A stretch of DNA of 64,000 nt from Bacteriovoracaceae bacterium (GTDB taxonomy: Bacteria > Bdellovibrionota > Bacteriovoracia > Bacteriovoracales > Bacteriovoracaceae): NCBI GenBank assembly GCA_947450475.1, contig CANFVK010000001.1, positions 558,001 to 622,000 of the forward strand, written 5' to 3'. This document shows positions 35,676 to 44,458 of this stretch, one piece after another. Within the stretch, counting starts at the first letter, position 1, and each line of letters begins with the position of its first letter. The translations under genes were made by a program, and so were the position numbers. A model generated the notes under the pieces. The model was not told the origin of the DNA. It saw only the letters and a list, made by a program, of their open reading frames with translations, and did no database searches.

Positions 35676-36908
35676 TGCTTCGACAATATTCATATGTGCT
35701 GCCCTTTTGGCTGGTATGTAGGTTGCAATAAATGCAGTGAAAAAGGCTAAGACACTTGCGTAAAAGACCGAAGAAAAAAGAAAATTAATATGAAGAGTAA
35801 ATGGAACTGATGCGCCCGGCATTTCTGTTTCTATTTTTGCAAAATGAATTAGCTGGATAATCAGCCAAGAGCCGACAGTACCTAGAAGAGTACCCACAAA
35901 AGTTAAAATAAGACTTTCTAGGACAAACTGAGCAATGATGTCACTTCTAGATTCACCAAAAGATCGCAGAGTGCCGATTTCGCCAGTTCGCTCAACAACG
36001 GTCATACTTACTGCATTTAAAATTCCTAGAAACATCAAAGCCAGAAGTATCGCCTCAATCAGTCTATTTTGAACACTATAGAACTTACTGACTTGCCTAA
36101 ATAATACAGCAAGTTCTCTCCAGGATTTTGCCATAAGTTGGGTCATGCCTTGCTTTAGATCAAGGTTTATGGAATGAATTTTTAATTCTGCTTGAGGGAG
36201 TTGGGCGAAACGCAAAACTGCAATGTCTACGTTTTGTGTATCGAGAATATTTTGAGTCAGAGAAAGTGGTAAATATATTACTTGAGCATCAATTTCATCT
36301 ATTCCCGCTGAAAATATTCCAGAAACGGTGATGTCCATAGCATTCATTACTCCGTCGACAGTGTTGGTTAATACTGTAATTGTATCTCCAGGCTTAACAT
36401 TCATCTGTTTGGCCAAAAGCTGGCCAATCATTCCTTCTTTCGCGTTTGGATCTTGAAAAAATGAACCGCCCATAACTCTCATGCTAGTCGTAAAATGTGG
36501 TTCTCCCAAAGTATCAATTCCTATAATTTTAGCGCCAATTGATAAATCGCCATTACTAACAAGACCAAAAAAACTTAGTCTTCCGGATACTTTAATAATT
36601 TCTGGATATTTTTCTTTAACTGAAACAAGTTCATTAAGATTGAACATGCGATCTTTTCGACTCTCTTTTCCTGGATTCCAGTATTTTTCTTTGGCAATTT
36701 GCATATTTCCAAATTGATTCTCGGCCGCAATGTGCTTTAGTGCAGTCAATACAAAATCTGCAAGACCATGAAAAAGAACAATTGAGCAAACTGCACCCGC
36801 AATCATACCAATAGATAGTATACTTCTTAATCTATGGCGAATAATACTTCTGAGTGCAATTCTAATGCGCATCTGGCTAAACATATTTTTAATAAAAATA
36901 TTATTCAT
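35658..36908 (-). CDS. LolC/MacB-type ABC transporter permease
   Basis: I use the start at 36908, which overlaps the ATPase stop in an ATGAATAA arrangement, giving 416 residues. The product has an N-terminal transmembrane segment (ILSIGMIAGAVCSIVLF), a large periplasmic MacB-like core domain, and three C-terminal FtsX-type segments. TGEIGTLRSFGESRSDI is the typical cytoplasmic coupling loop. Such permeases extract lipoproteins or other molecules from the inner membrane using mechanical force rather than classic transport. It is the last gene of a four-gene minus-strand unit with an ATPase, an outer-membrane-type protein and a LolA-like protein. Confidence 0.85.
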   Translation of the reverse strand: MNNIFIKNMFSQMRIRIALRSIIRHRLRSILSIGMIAGAVCSIVLFHGLADFVLTALKHIAAENQFGNMQIAKEKYWNPGKESRKDRMFNLNELVSVKEKYPEIIKVSGRLSFFGLVSNGDLSIGAKIIGIDTLGEPHFTTSMRVMGGSFFQDPNAKEGMIGQLLAKQMNVKPGDTITVLTNTVDGVMNAMDITVSGIFSAGIDEIDAQVIYLPLSLTQNILDTQNVDIAVLRFAQLPQAELKIHSINLDLKQGMTQLMAKSWRELAVLFRQVSKFYSVQNRLIEAILLALMFLGILNAVSMTVVERTGEIGTLRSFGESRSDIIAQFVLESLILTFVGTLLGTVGSWLIIQLIHFAKIETEMPGASVPFTLHINFLFSSVFYASVLAFFTAFIATYIPAKRAAHMNIVEALRKNI

Positions 36909-37605
36909 TTTTAAACTCCGAACTATCTCCAACAATTTTTCCATCAGAAATTTTAATTTGACGATGAGTTTTGGCAATCAATTCATTATCGTGGCTACAG
37001 AGAATGACCGTAACTTTTAATTCTTTTTGAAGGTTGATAAGTAGTTCAAAAACTTCATCACTGGTTTTTGTGTCTAAATTGGCGGTTGGCTCATCGGCAA
37101 GAATAACTTGAGGATTTTTTACTATAGCTCGAGCAAAGGCTACACGTTGTCGTTGCCCGCCTGATAATTGCGAAGGACGGTAATTCATAAAATTTTCAAG
37201 TCCTACTTTGGCAAGGGCATTTCTAGAGCGCTCAATTCTTTCTGATTCAGGAATGTTGAGCAGCATGAGAGGGTACTCAACATTTTCAATAGCACTGAGC
37301 AAAGGTAGAAGGTTAAAAGTTTGAAATATAAAGCCAATATCTTTTAAACGAATTAATGAAAGATCATTGTCGCTGATATTTCTTATGTTAATTGATCTAA
37401 AAAAAAGTTCACCACTACTTGGTGGATCTATTAGACCTGCGATATTAAGCAAAGTAGTTTTGCCACTACCTGATTTTCCTGATAATCCGATGAAATCACC
37501 TTTTTTTATTTCCAAGTTGATTTGAGATAGTGCTTTAAAGTCTACAGATTCATCTGCTGAGAAAACTTTATCAATATTACAAAATTTTAAAATAGTTTCA
37601 GACAT
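36901..37605 (-). CDS. LolD/MacB-type ABC transporter ATPase
   Basis: The 234-residue ATPase has Walker A in GKSGSGKTTLLN, Q-loop in IFQTFNLLP, signature LSGGQRQRVA, Walker B VILADEPTANLD, and the switch CSHDN. The short length without extra domains, and the pairing with an FtsX-fold permease, place it with the LolD/MacB/FtsE group. It lies 7 bases after the outer-membrane-type gene and overlaps the permease gene downstream by 8 bases. It should power the permease from the cytoplasmic side. Confidence 0.95.
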   Translation of the reverse strand: MSETILKFCNIDKVFSADESVDFKALSQINLEIKKGDFIGLSGKSGSGKTTLLNIAGLIDPPSSGELFFRSINIRNISDNDLSLIRLKDIGFIFQTFNLLPLLSAIENVEYPLMLLNIPESERIERSRNALAKVGLENFMNYRPSQLSGGQRQRVAFARAIVKNPQVILADEPTANLDTKTSDEVFELLINLQKELKVTVILCSHDNELIAKTHRQIKISDGKIVGDSSEFKNE

Positions 37606-37612
37606 ATTTTTC

Positions 37613-38893
37613 CTATAGTTGGATGTAGTTTTTTAACGAGATGAAGATATTACTAACATCTTTTAATCGATAAAAGTTACTGGTGGGATCACCACTGTAA
37701 AGTTCACCACCTAGCTTTATCTCAGTGAGTTGATTAATTGGATAATTCAATACTGCTTGTATGGAATTACCGCTTCGGGAAAATTCTCGAGTATAAGACA
37801 AATCAAATGACTTATCATTGAAAAAAGATTTTGATAATTTAACAATTGCATACTTTTCGTTTTGATCTCTAAAGGCTGATTCTATGATAGTAGATAAATG
37901 AGACTGGGCCAAAATAAGTGCGCCTGAAAAGTCATGATATGTAGGCGTATCTATACTCACTAGTGCATTAAGGTTTGATCCATAGAATTCTTTTAATTGT
38001 AATTGATCAATGTAATTAAAAAATTGGTTTTGATTTAGAACCACATCACTTCTAAGTACAAAGTCATCAAGTGTTTTTGCAAGAGAAAAACCATAAGATT
38101 GGATGCTATGATGATTTTCGCCTAGAACAATTTCATTAGCATTTGCGGAATTAAGTAAATAAGTTGGATTACGATCTAGGTATTTGTAAGTAAAAAAAGA
38201 AAGATCATAACCTAAGTAGGTTAGCGAAAGCTTAGTTCCCCATTCATTTTGACTAAAAAGTCGAGGACGACTCTCTGGCATGACGAAGATTGATGATTGA
38301 GGAAAAATATTTTTTGAGAGTAATTCAATCGGAAGTGATTTGTTAAACTTAGGTTCTGGTGAATACAGCAATTGTATTGAGCCTGAAATTTGCTCAAGGC
38401 TGATAAATCTTTTTAAGTTAAGCAGTAGAAGCGGGTATCTAGCATCACTAATGTCTGTATAGAGAGTTTCTCTTAAATCTTTGGGATTAACAATATCTGC
38501 ATAATTCAATCCATAAGACTCACCCCATACGACTTCTTGAAACCCAACTTGCGCTATCCATTTGGCACTTTTATATTTTATATAATTTTCGCCTGGATAA
38601 ATGCTGAAGAGATCATCTTGAGTTAGATTCTTTTTACCGGACATGTCCTCAGCTAAAGAGGAAGCTGATGTTTTTAGTTGTGTAAGGACGGAGAGATTAT
38701 CATTGACTTGGGTCTTTTGCTCTATTGTAAATTTAATATTTTGGCCTAGTGAATTTTGTACATCTTGCAAGTATCCCAAGAGCTTAGTTGAAAAATAAGC
38801 TCTTCTTTGACTCGTAAGCTCAAGCGCGTTTGCTTGCGAGATTAATCCCAAAATAATAATTAGGAGGTAGGTTTTTTTTATTGGTAAAATCAT
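37613..38893 (-). CDS. Outer-membrane beta-barrel-like protein of the Lol-like operon
   Basis: I do not recognise the family of this 426-residue protein. It has a signal peptide ending at ANA near residue 23. The mature part alternates aromatic and polar residues with many short beta-strand-like segments (for example LSLTYLGYDLSFFTYKYLD), and it ends in LKNYIQL. This composition suits an outer-membrane beta-barrel, though the final residue is not aromatic. It starts 2 bases after the LolA-like gene and is followed by the ATPase and permease genes, so all four probably form one envelope-spanning system. The barrel assignment is inference from composition. Confidence 0.65.
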   Translation of the reverse strand: MILPIKKTYLLIIILGLISQANALELTSQRRAYFSTKLLGYLQDVQNSLGQNIKFTIEQKTQVNDNLSVLTQLKTSASSLAEDMSGKKNLTQDDLFSIYPGENYIKYKSAKWIAQVGFQEVVWGESYGLNYADIVNPKDLRETLYTDISDARYPLLLLNLKRFISLEQISGSIQLLYSPEPKFNKSLPIELLSKNIFPQSSIFVMPESRPRLFSQNEWGTKLSLTYLGYDLSFFTYKYLDRNPTYLLNSANANEIVLGENHHSIQSYGFSLAKTLDDFVLRSDVVLNQNQFFNYIDQLQLKEFYGSNLNALVSIDTPTYHDFSGALILAQSHLSTIIESAFRDQNEKYAIVKLSKSFFNDKSFDLSYTREFSRSGNSIQAVLNYPINQLTEIKLGGELYSGDPTSNFYRLKDVSNIFISLKNYIQL

Positions 38894-38895
38894 GT

Positions 38896-39618
38896 TTAAA
38901 ATTCTAGCGACTCTTTGTTAAAAAGACTTTCATTGAATTTCTCAGCTTTGTGATCAGAAAAAATCATCGTTGAAAATTTACTTTTTTGAAGATTGTCTAC
39001 AATTTCCATTTTAGTTGAGCGTGAGATTCCTTGAATCATTTTGAACTCGGAGAAAGTTGCATGCTTGAGTGCTTTTCCAGATAGAGCATAAAAAGTAGCT
39101 TCGAGAGGAGTAAAGTCTTTTTTATTTACTAAATATTCTATTTTTCCATAGGTGACTTTCTTATTTTTAGCTCTTAGTTCAAGTCGATAAACCTCACCAT
39201 GATTACTTTTTTCTATGCCCTGAAGTTGAGCATCGTAATCCTCAGCGTAGTTAGTTCTAGCAATATCTCCATTGGAAACCTGGCCAGTTAATTTTTGTTC
39301 AAAAGAAATTCTTAAAGCCTTTTTGATATTGGGAGTAAAAAGCCAAATATCATAATCTTTCATCAGAAGTTTTCTGCCCTTTGCTCGCTCTGGTTCAACT
39401 TGTTCTGTTAGAGTATTGTTTACGTCTTTAAAAGCAACGTGAAAAACTTCTCGTTTATTGTCTTGATCTGTTACAGTGACATTAAAGGAATGACTTATGT
39501 TACCTAGTCCTCTTTTTAGATCTGCTTTTTTTACTATTTCATTTGGTGTGATTTCAGCATGCAACGCAAAGAGCAAATTAAAAAATCCGCTGATAAGTAA
39601 AAATAATATCATTTTCAT
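38896..39618 (-). CDS. Outer membrane lipoprotein-sorting protein (LolA-like)
   Basis: The 240-residue product has a signal peptide (cleavage near LHA, residue 21). The body fits the LolA-like fold of PF17131-type proteins: FKDVNNTLTEQVEPERAKG, then LLMKDYDIWLFTPNIKKALRIS, then VSNGDIARTNYAEDYDAQL. The GDIARTNYAEDY segment is a hallmark of this group. These proteins carry a lipid-modified or hydrophobic cargo in a half-barrel. AGGA lies eight bases before the ATG. It is the first gene of the four-gene unit with the beta-barrel, ATPase and permease. The cargo is unknown. Confidence 0.85.
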   Translation of the reverse strand: MKMILFLLISGFFNLLFALHAEITPNEIVKKADLKRGLGNISHSFNVTVTDQDNKREVFHVAFKDVNNTLTEQVEPERAKGRKLLMKDYDIWLFTPNIKKALRISFEQKLTGQVSNGDIARTNYAEDYDAQLQGIEKSNHGEVYRLELRAKNKKVTYGKIEYLVNKKDFTPLEATFYALSGKALKHATFSEFKMIQGISRSTKMEIVDNLQKSKFSTMIFSDHKAEKFNESLFNKESLEF

Positions 39619-39800
39619 AAAAACATCCTAATTTTATTTAAATTGATCTTGAAAATTAAAAACATTTAATAAATTTATCTTTAAAAGCTTCCTTAAAAGA
39701 TAGCAGGATAAGAAGAACATTACAAAAAGATAAAAAGTAATTCTTTGCGCTTTATATCTCTTAAATTTAGGACTACTCTCACATTCCCCGGAGGTCATAA

Positions 39801-40340
39801 ATGAATAAGCTTATTTCAATTTTCCTTTTAATCTTTTTATTAATTTCGTCCAATGCGTTTGCTGAACTTTCATTAAGTGATCTTGAATTCAAACAAGAGG
39901 ATATTAAACTGGATCCCGGGTTGAGTAAATTAATGGACCAAAGACACGACAAGCTTCAATTACATCAAAAATTTGGAATAGCCACTGCTCTGGCAATGAC
40001 CACAACTGTTTTTTTAGGAGATGGTGCTAAAAAGAACGTAACGGCTCATGAAATTGCGGGGATTACTACCGGGCTTTTATATTGGACCACTGCGTATTTT
40101 GCTTGGTCTGCTCCAAAGCCTGATATTGTCAAAGATACTGGCTCGACTCAAATTCATCGATTGCTTTCATATATCCACGTACCATTAATGGCACTAGCAC
40201 CTGTTCTTGGGTATCTTCATCATCAAAACGACAAGAAGGCAGAGCGTTCTAGTGGTTTAGTTAACGCTCATGGTGGGATTGCGACTGCAGCTTATCTTTC
40301 ATTTATGGCAGCGGGCCTTACAATGTATTTTGATTTTTAG
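39801..40340 (+). CDS. b561-like membrane protein with signal peptide
   Basis: The 179-residue product has a signal peptide (cleavage near AFA, residue 21) followed by four hydrophobic helices. Each helix has a His at or near one end: LHQKFGIATAL, AHEIAGITTG, IHRLLSYIHVPLMAL and AHGGIATAAYL. Such placement suggests haem ligation as in cytochrome b561 proteins, though it matches no standard motif exactly. A CCGGAGG ribosome site precedes ATG 39801. The next gene, 11 bases on, encodes a YceI-family protein. In E. coli, yceI also neighbours a cytochrome b561 gene, which supports the call. Haem content is inference. Confidence 0.6.
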   Translation: MNKLISIFLLIFLLISSNAFAELSLSDLEFKQEDIKLDPGLSKLMDQRHDKLQLHQKFGIATALAMTTTVFLGDGAKKNVTAHEIAGITTGLLYWTTAYFAWSAPKPDIVKDTGSTQIHRLLSYIHVPLMALAPVLGYLHHQNDKKAERSSGLVNAHGGIATAAYLSFMAAGLTMYFDF

Positions 40341-40351
40341 GAGATATTTTA

Positions 40352-40900
40352 ATGAAAATTCAAATTATTTTTACCATTATGTACTTTGTACTTACAACAT
40401 CCATTCTTCAAGCTGAAATTTTAAAGGGCAAGTTTGAATTACAGAGTTCTAAAATTAATTATCTCGTCACATATCTTATTAAAAAAGCAGATGGTGATTC
40501 TCAAGCTTCTAAGGGGAAAGGAGAATGTAATTCGACCTGTGAGTTTCTTATTGCGGCACCTATTAAAAGTTTTCAATCAAAAGACAGTAATCGCGATGCT
40601 AATATGCTAAAAACAACAAAAGCGGATAAGTTTCCACTTGTTGTTGCCAGGGTGTTTACAAAAAATGAAATAACAAATGGAGTATTGATCGCGGATCTTG
40701 AAATAGAGTTTTCTGGAGTGAAGCACCTATATAAGAATAGACCATTTAAGGCTTCACTTGTTGAGAATATATTAAAAGTTGATGGATCATTCGATTTACT
40801 CTTAGAGGATCATAAAGTTGAAAAACCTAGTCTGCTGGGAGTAGATATACAGAATATTGTTCCGATCAGTATTACGGCTATTTGGAAAAAAACTCAGTAA
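40352..40900 (+). CDS. YceI-family periplasmic protein
   Basis: The 182-residue product has a signal peptide (cleavage near LQA, residue 21). The mature part fits the YceI lipocalin-like barrel: KSFQSKDSNRDANMLKTTKA followed by KFPLVV is the family hallmark, and KVDGSFDLLLEDHKVEKPSL is the last hairpin pair. YceI proteins bind polyisoprenoid-like lipids in the periplasm. There are two Cys (ECNSTCEF) close together that could form a disulfide. The gene has a GGAGA ribosome site and lies just after the b561-like gene, a pairing seen elsewhere. The ligand here is not known. Confidence 0.85.
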   Translation: MKIQIIFTIMYFVLTTSILQAEILKGKFELQSSKINYLVTYLIKKADGDSQASKGKGECNSTCEFLIAAPIKSFQSKDSNRDANMLKTTKADKFPLVVARVFTKNEITNGVLIADLEIEFSGVKHLYKNRPFKASLVENILKVDGSFDLLLEDHKVEKPSLLGVDIQNIVPISITAIWKKTQ

Positions 40901-41024
40901 TTTCTTTATTCCAAGTAGATTATATTCATTACTTATTTGAATTCATTAGATCATATTTTTGTATTATTTAATACGACCAGCCTATTGTTAATCTTATGAT
41001 TGGTAGAACTAACTGGGAGGTTTT

Positions 41025-41609
41025 ATGATTAAAATATTGGCTTTTGCTGGAAGCACGAGAGAGGAGTCTTTCAATAAAAAATTATTAAAGACTGCAGTCT
41101 ATGGTGCTCGTGATGCTGGAGCAGAAGTCACGGTCATTGATTTAAAAGACTATCATCTTCCAATTTTTGATGAGGACTTTGAACTTAAAAATGGTCTTCC
41201 TCGAAATGCTCAGGAACTCAAAACTTTTTTTATAAGTCATCATGGTCTAATGATGGCATTACCTGAATATAATTCATCGATGTCAGGTGTTTTTAAAAAT
41301 GTTATAGATTGGGTATCGCGCTCCGAGAATGGCGAGCCTCCTTTGCACTGTTTTGTCGGTAAAGTAGCTGGCTTGATGAGTGCTTCTCCCGGTTATCTGG
41401 GAGGTATGAGAGGCTTGATCCATACTCGTTCAATGCTTGAAAATTTAAACGTATTAGTTATGCCCGAACAAGTCTCAATAAGTAATGCTCATGAAGCTTT
41501 TGATGAATTTGGCAATTTGATAAATGAAGTTCAAAAGAAATCTATCGAAAAGTTAGGAGCTAATATTGTTGATCTTGCATTACGATACAAAGGTTATCGT
41601 AGAGATTAA
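41025..41609 (+). CDS. NADPH-dependent FMN reductase family protein
   Basis: The 194-residue flavodoxin-like protein begins ILAFAGSTREESFNKKL, the FMN-phosphate loop of this family. LPEYNSSMSGVFKNVIDWVSR is the conserved segment that contacts the flavin ring, and SASPGYLGGMRGL follows. Such enzymes reduce FMN, quinones or azo compounds with NAD(P)H. TGGGAGG precedes the ATG. It stands alone after the YceI gene with a 124-base gap, and its stop directly abuts the convergent carboxypeptidase stop. Nothing abnormal. Confidence 0.92.
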   Translation: MIKILAFAGSTREESFNKKLLKTAVYGARDAGAEVTVIDLKDYHLPIFDEDFELKNGLPRNAQELKTFFISHHGLMMALPEYNSSMSGVFKNVIDWVSRSENGEPPLHCFVGKVAGLMSASPGYLGGMRGLIHTRSMLENLNVLVMPEQVSISNAHEAFDEFGNLINEVQKKSIEKLGANIVDLALRYKGYRRD

Positions 41610-42926
41610 CTAATAAAGATTAGTTTCGTAAGTTACGAAGTCACTTGAATCATCTGTGAAGAAGGGAATTTCTAATTTTTTAACATTTTCTTCGTTGTAG
41701 GTATAAAAGTCTTCCACTTTATAATCAAACGACTTGGGCCCCCCCATATCCAACATGATTGAGCTAACCATTGAATTCTGTACTGCTTTAGCTCCCGCGA
41801 TATCAGTTGTTTGATTAAATATGCCAAAAAAACTAAATCCATTTTGAGTATTCATGGCGCCAGCTAGGGTTGATGTGTGCATTAATGTTCCAGTTTTGGC
41901 AACAAATGAATTTTTAAAATCAGCCGGGAAAGTTCGGTTTCGAAATGTTCCACCGTCGCTACCGGGTACAGCTACAATGTTTTCAAGTTCAAGTAATTGG
42001 TTCTCAACAGAAGTCTTTAGTTTGGCAATGAGAGATAAGATAATTGAACATGTGGCATAGTTGTCTTTTCTTAGGCCATTTAAGGTTGCTGGTAAGCCAC
42101 TGCCAGTGAAGAAAAAAACTTGGTCGGATGTAATACCATATTTTGTTTCTAAAAATTGCTGGAAAGAGTTGGTAGAGCCTAATTTTCTGAAAATAGTTTC
42201 TGCAACATAATTGTTTGATCTAATATTCATTTCTTTTAAGTATTTAAATAAATCTGGTGAAGAGAGGGTAAGCATCCTTGCATTCGGGTCATTTTCAAAG
42301 GGATTGGTTGGAGAGTAGCTAATCGATTTAGCTGAAAAAGACACCTGCGTATTAATTCTGCCAGCGTTAGAAGATCGAGCGATGACGTCATATTCATTTT
42401 TTAAATCTTTTGACCACTTCGCCGTATTAAAATAATTACTTAAATAGCCAGTGATCTTTTGAGCAGACATTTCTGGATATTCGTCACTTGCCAATTGAGC
42501 ATTGGGATTAATAATAACATTTTTATCAAAAGTAATATTGTTGAATTGCTTATAACCAAGGTCATTGAGTTGAGAGATAAGAAAAAACATTTTTTCATTT
42601 CCAAGAAATGGGTCAAAAGTTCCTTCAATATGGAGATCATTATCTTTTATAAATAGTTTAGTTTTGAATTTATGATGAACTCCTAATTCTTCAACTGCCC
42701 AGAGGGTAGTGATGAGCTTTGAAACCGAAGCCAATCTAATCCTCATGTCAATATTAGAGCCGGCTACTTTGTTAGTTTCATCAGTATAGCAGTAAGACTG
42801 ATCACTAATTGCTAGATTGTGGCGGTTGAGTTGCTTTTGCCAATCAAGGTCAGTTTTATCACTCGCGTGAGATAGCGCAAAAAACAAGCTTGAGATTAAA
42901 ATTAAAAATATTTTTAATTGTATCAC
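41610..42926 (-). CDS. PBP4/DacB-type D-Ala-D-Ala carboxypeptidase/endopeptidase
   Basis: This 438-residue peptidase of family S13 should cut D-Ala-D-Ala or the D-Ala-mDAP cross-link of peptidoglycan. A signal peptide precedes the domain (cleavage near SHA, residue 21). The three active-site motifs are present: S67-V-S-K70, the SNN triad in IRSNNYVAE, and KTG in VAKTGTLMHT. It is near the short end for DacB. A G7 run lies in frame within the last 60 codons (41739-41745 as C on the plus strand). It is the last gene of the wall-remodelling run on this strand, overlapping the L,D-transpeptidase gene by 4 bases. Confidence 0.9.
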   Translation of the reverse strand: MIQLKIFLILISSLFFALSHASDKTDLDWQKQLNRHNLAISDQSYCYTDETNKVAGSNIDMRIRLASVSKLITTLWAVEELGVHHKFKTKLFIKDNDLHIEGTFDPFLGNEKMFFLISQLNDLGYKQFNNITFDKNVIINPNAQLASDEYPEMSAQKITGYLSNYFNTAKWSKDLKNEYDVIARSSNAGRINTQVSFSAKSISYSPTNPFENDPNARMLTLSSPDLFKYLKEMNIRSNNYVAETIFRKLGSTNSFQQFLETKYGITSDQVFFFTGSGLPATLNGLRKDNYATCSIILSLIAKLKTSVENQLLELENIVAVPGSDGGTFRNRTFPADFKNSFVAKTGTLMHTSTLAGAMNTQNGFSFFGIFNQTTDIAGAKAVQNSMVSSIMLDMGGPKSFDYKVEDFYTYNEENVKKLEIPFFTDDSSDFVTYETNLY

Positions 42927-44341
42927 CTGATATCTCTCAATTGGATTTCTCTCATGTTTTCACTAAAAACCATCCAGGGAGGGCTAGTTTCATCACTAAA
43001 GCCACTAACTTCTAAGATAGAATCAGGGTGGGAATAATTGTCTAATAATCCAGCATCTACAAAAAATGTTCCATGCATTTGAGCTTCATCTACTCCGTAA
43101 ACATTTCCTTTACGACCTAGCTTTCTTCTGAATTTCGATAAGTTTTCACCTGGAGTAAAAGCAATTGGATCAGGATGAGAATCATACTCATAAGTGCCAA
43201 TTTCTAATATTTGATTTAGAGGACTTTGAGGATCGACTATAAATTCTCCTCCATCTTTTTTTAAGGACCAAAATTTATCAATGTCATCAGAGCTCAATCC
43301 CAGACTTGAAGATACAATATCGCGATCGATTGCATGCTCTTTATTTTTAGTAAGTATATATCGCCATTTTTGAGATCTAACAGTATAATTTTTTAAAGAC
43401 GGGTCGAGTAATTCTTCTTTTGCGTAAATTTTAATGATTGGTGTGCCAACATCGATCATATTTCTTAAAAAAGCGATGGCTTCATTGTTATTGCGTGTGC
43501 AACCAGAACTTCTTGGGTCAGAGACAATATTAATAAGCGCCTTTTTTACTTTTTTAATGTACTTGTCTTTGTCTGATCCCCATCCCAAGGTTCCATGTGT
43601 CCATTGACCATATGGCTCTGGAGCCACGAAAGCAGTGTACCAACCAAAAGCTCCTCTCATTGATCCATGGCGCTTTCCATTTTCATCTATAGGCATAACA
43701 TTTTTTGAAAACCATTGGTGCCATGAGGCTCCTGGGGCAGGAGGCGCCGGATAGCCAGGCCTGTACCAAGCAGGGTAATGCCCCTCTGGATCCTGGTAGA
43801 ACTTAGACCAACCAGTAACCCTGTAGCTGCCAAGAATACTGCGACCTTTACCTTTTTCTTCTTTTGGGTGATCGACATCTTCACCGACAACTATTTCAGA
43901 TTCTAGAATCATTTTGTGAGGACAAGAAGCATCAGAACATGATTTTTCATATACTCTTAGTGTTTCTGTGGCGACGTTTACAACCACAAAATATTTACCT
44001 AAAAATTCTTTATAATCTATAAACTTAGAAGAAAGTGAATCTAAATTTACATAATATTTATCAGATTTAATGATGGGGTCATAGGTAAGGATGATTTTTA
44101 TTTCTACATATTTCTCTGGCGAAATGATTGAAGGATTAATGATTTTTACTTTATCATTTAGACTTAAAATCCCAAGACTTTTTCCTTTGCTGTCAGGAGA
44201 ATTGCGAACACGAATATTGTTAGTTTTAATGAAATATGTATCCTGGTCATTAAGGTAGACGGCTTCTTGAGAAAAAGAATTTGCGATCCAAAGAAAATGG
44301 ACAAAAAATGAAAAAAAGATATTTGAAAACTTCATGTTCAT
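42923..44341 (-). CDS. L,D-transpeptidase (YkuD) with SH3-like domain
   Basis: The 472-residue product has a signal peptide (cleavage near SFS, residue 24), then an SH3-like segment at about 40-75 (NIRVRNSPDSKGKSLGIL). The YkuD domain follows at about 115-300, with His249 in WTHGTLGWG and the nucleophile Cys281 in SDPRSSGCTRNN. A C-terminal domain of about 170 residues has no family I recognise. L,D-transpeptidases make 3-3 cross-links or attach amino acids and proteins to the wall; in Bdellovibrio, enzymes of this family modify the prey wall. The AAGG site favours ATG 44341. It overlaps the carboxypeptidase gene by 4 bases. Confidence 0.9.
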   Translation of the reverse strand: MNMKFSNIFFSFFVHFLWIANSFSQEAVYLNDQDTYFIKTNNIRVRNSPDSKGKSLGILSLNDKVKIINPSIISPEKYVEIKIILTYDPIIKSDKYYVNLDSLSSKFIDYKEFLGKYFVVVNVATETLRVYEKSCSDASCPHKMILESEIVVGEDVDHPKEEKGKGRSILGSYRVTGWSKFYQDPEGHYPAWYRPGYPAPPAPGASWHQWFSKNVMPIDENGKRHGSMRGAFGWYTAFVAPEPYGQWTHGTLGWGSDKDKYIKKVKKALINIVSDPRSSGCTRNNNEAIAFLRNMIDVGTPIIKIYAKEELLDPSLKNYTVRSQKWRYILTKNKEHAIDRDIVSSSLGLSSDDIDKFWSLKKDGGEFIVDPQSPLNQILEIGTYEYDSHPDPIAFTPGENLSKFRRKLGRKGNVYGVDEAQMHGTFFVDAGLLDNYSHPDSILEVSGFSDETSPPWMVFSENMREIQLRDIR

Positions 44342-44458
44342 TTCTGCCTTTGTTTGAACAATTCATGCGGTTTTATATCAAAATGTTCGTAGTTAAAACA
44401 AGTGGTCAATTAAAATAATGAATTAATTACATTTATCAATGTTAAGTTAAGATAAAAG

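Noticed and set aside
41739..41745. G7 run in the dacB-type gene as a second frameshift
   Set aside because: The frame is intact through the run and the protein continues with plausible residues, so the gene is not broken.
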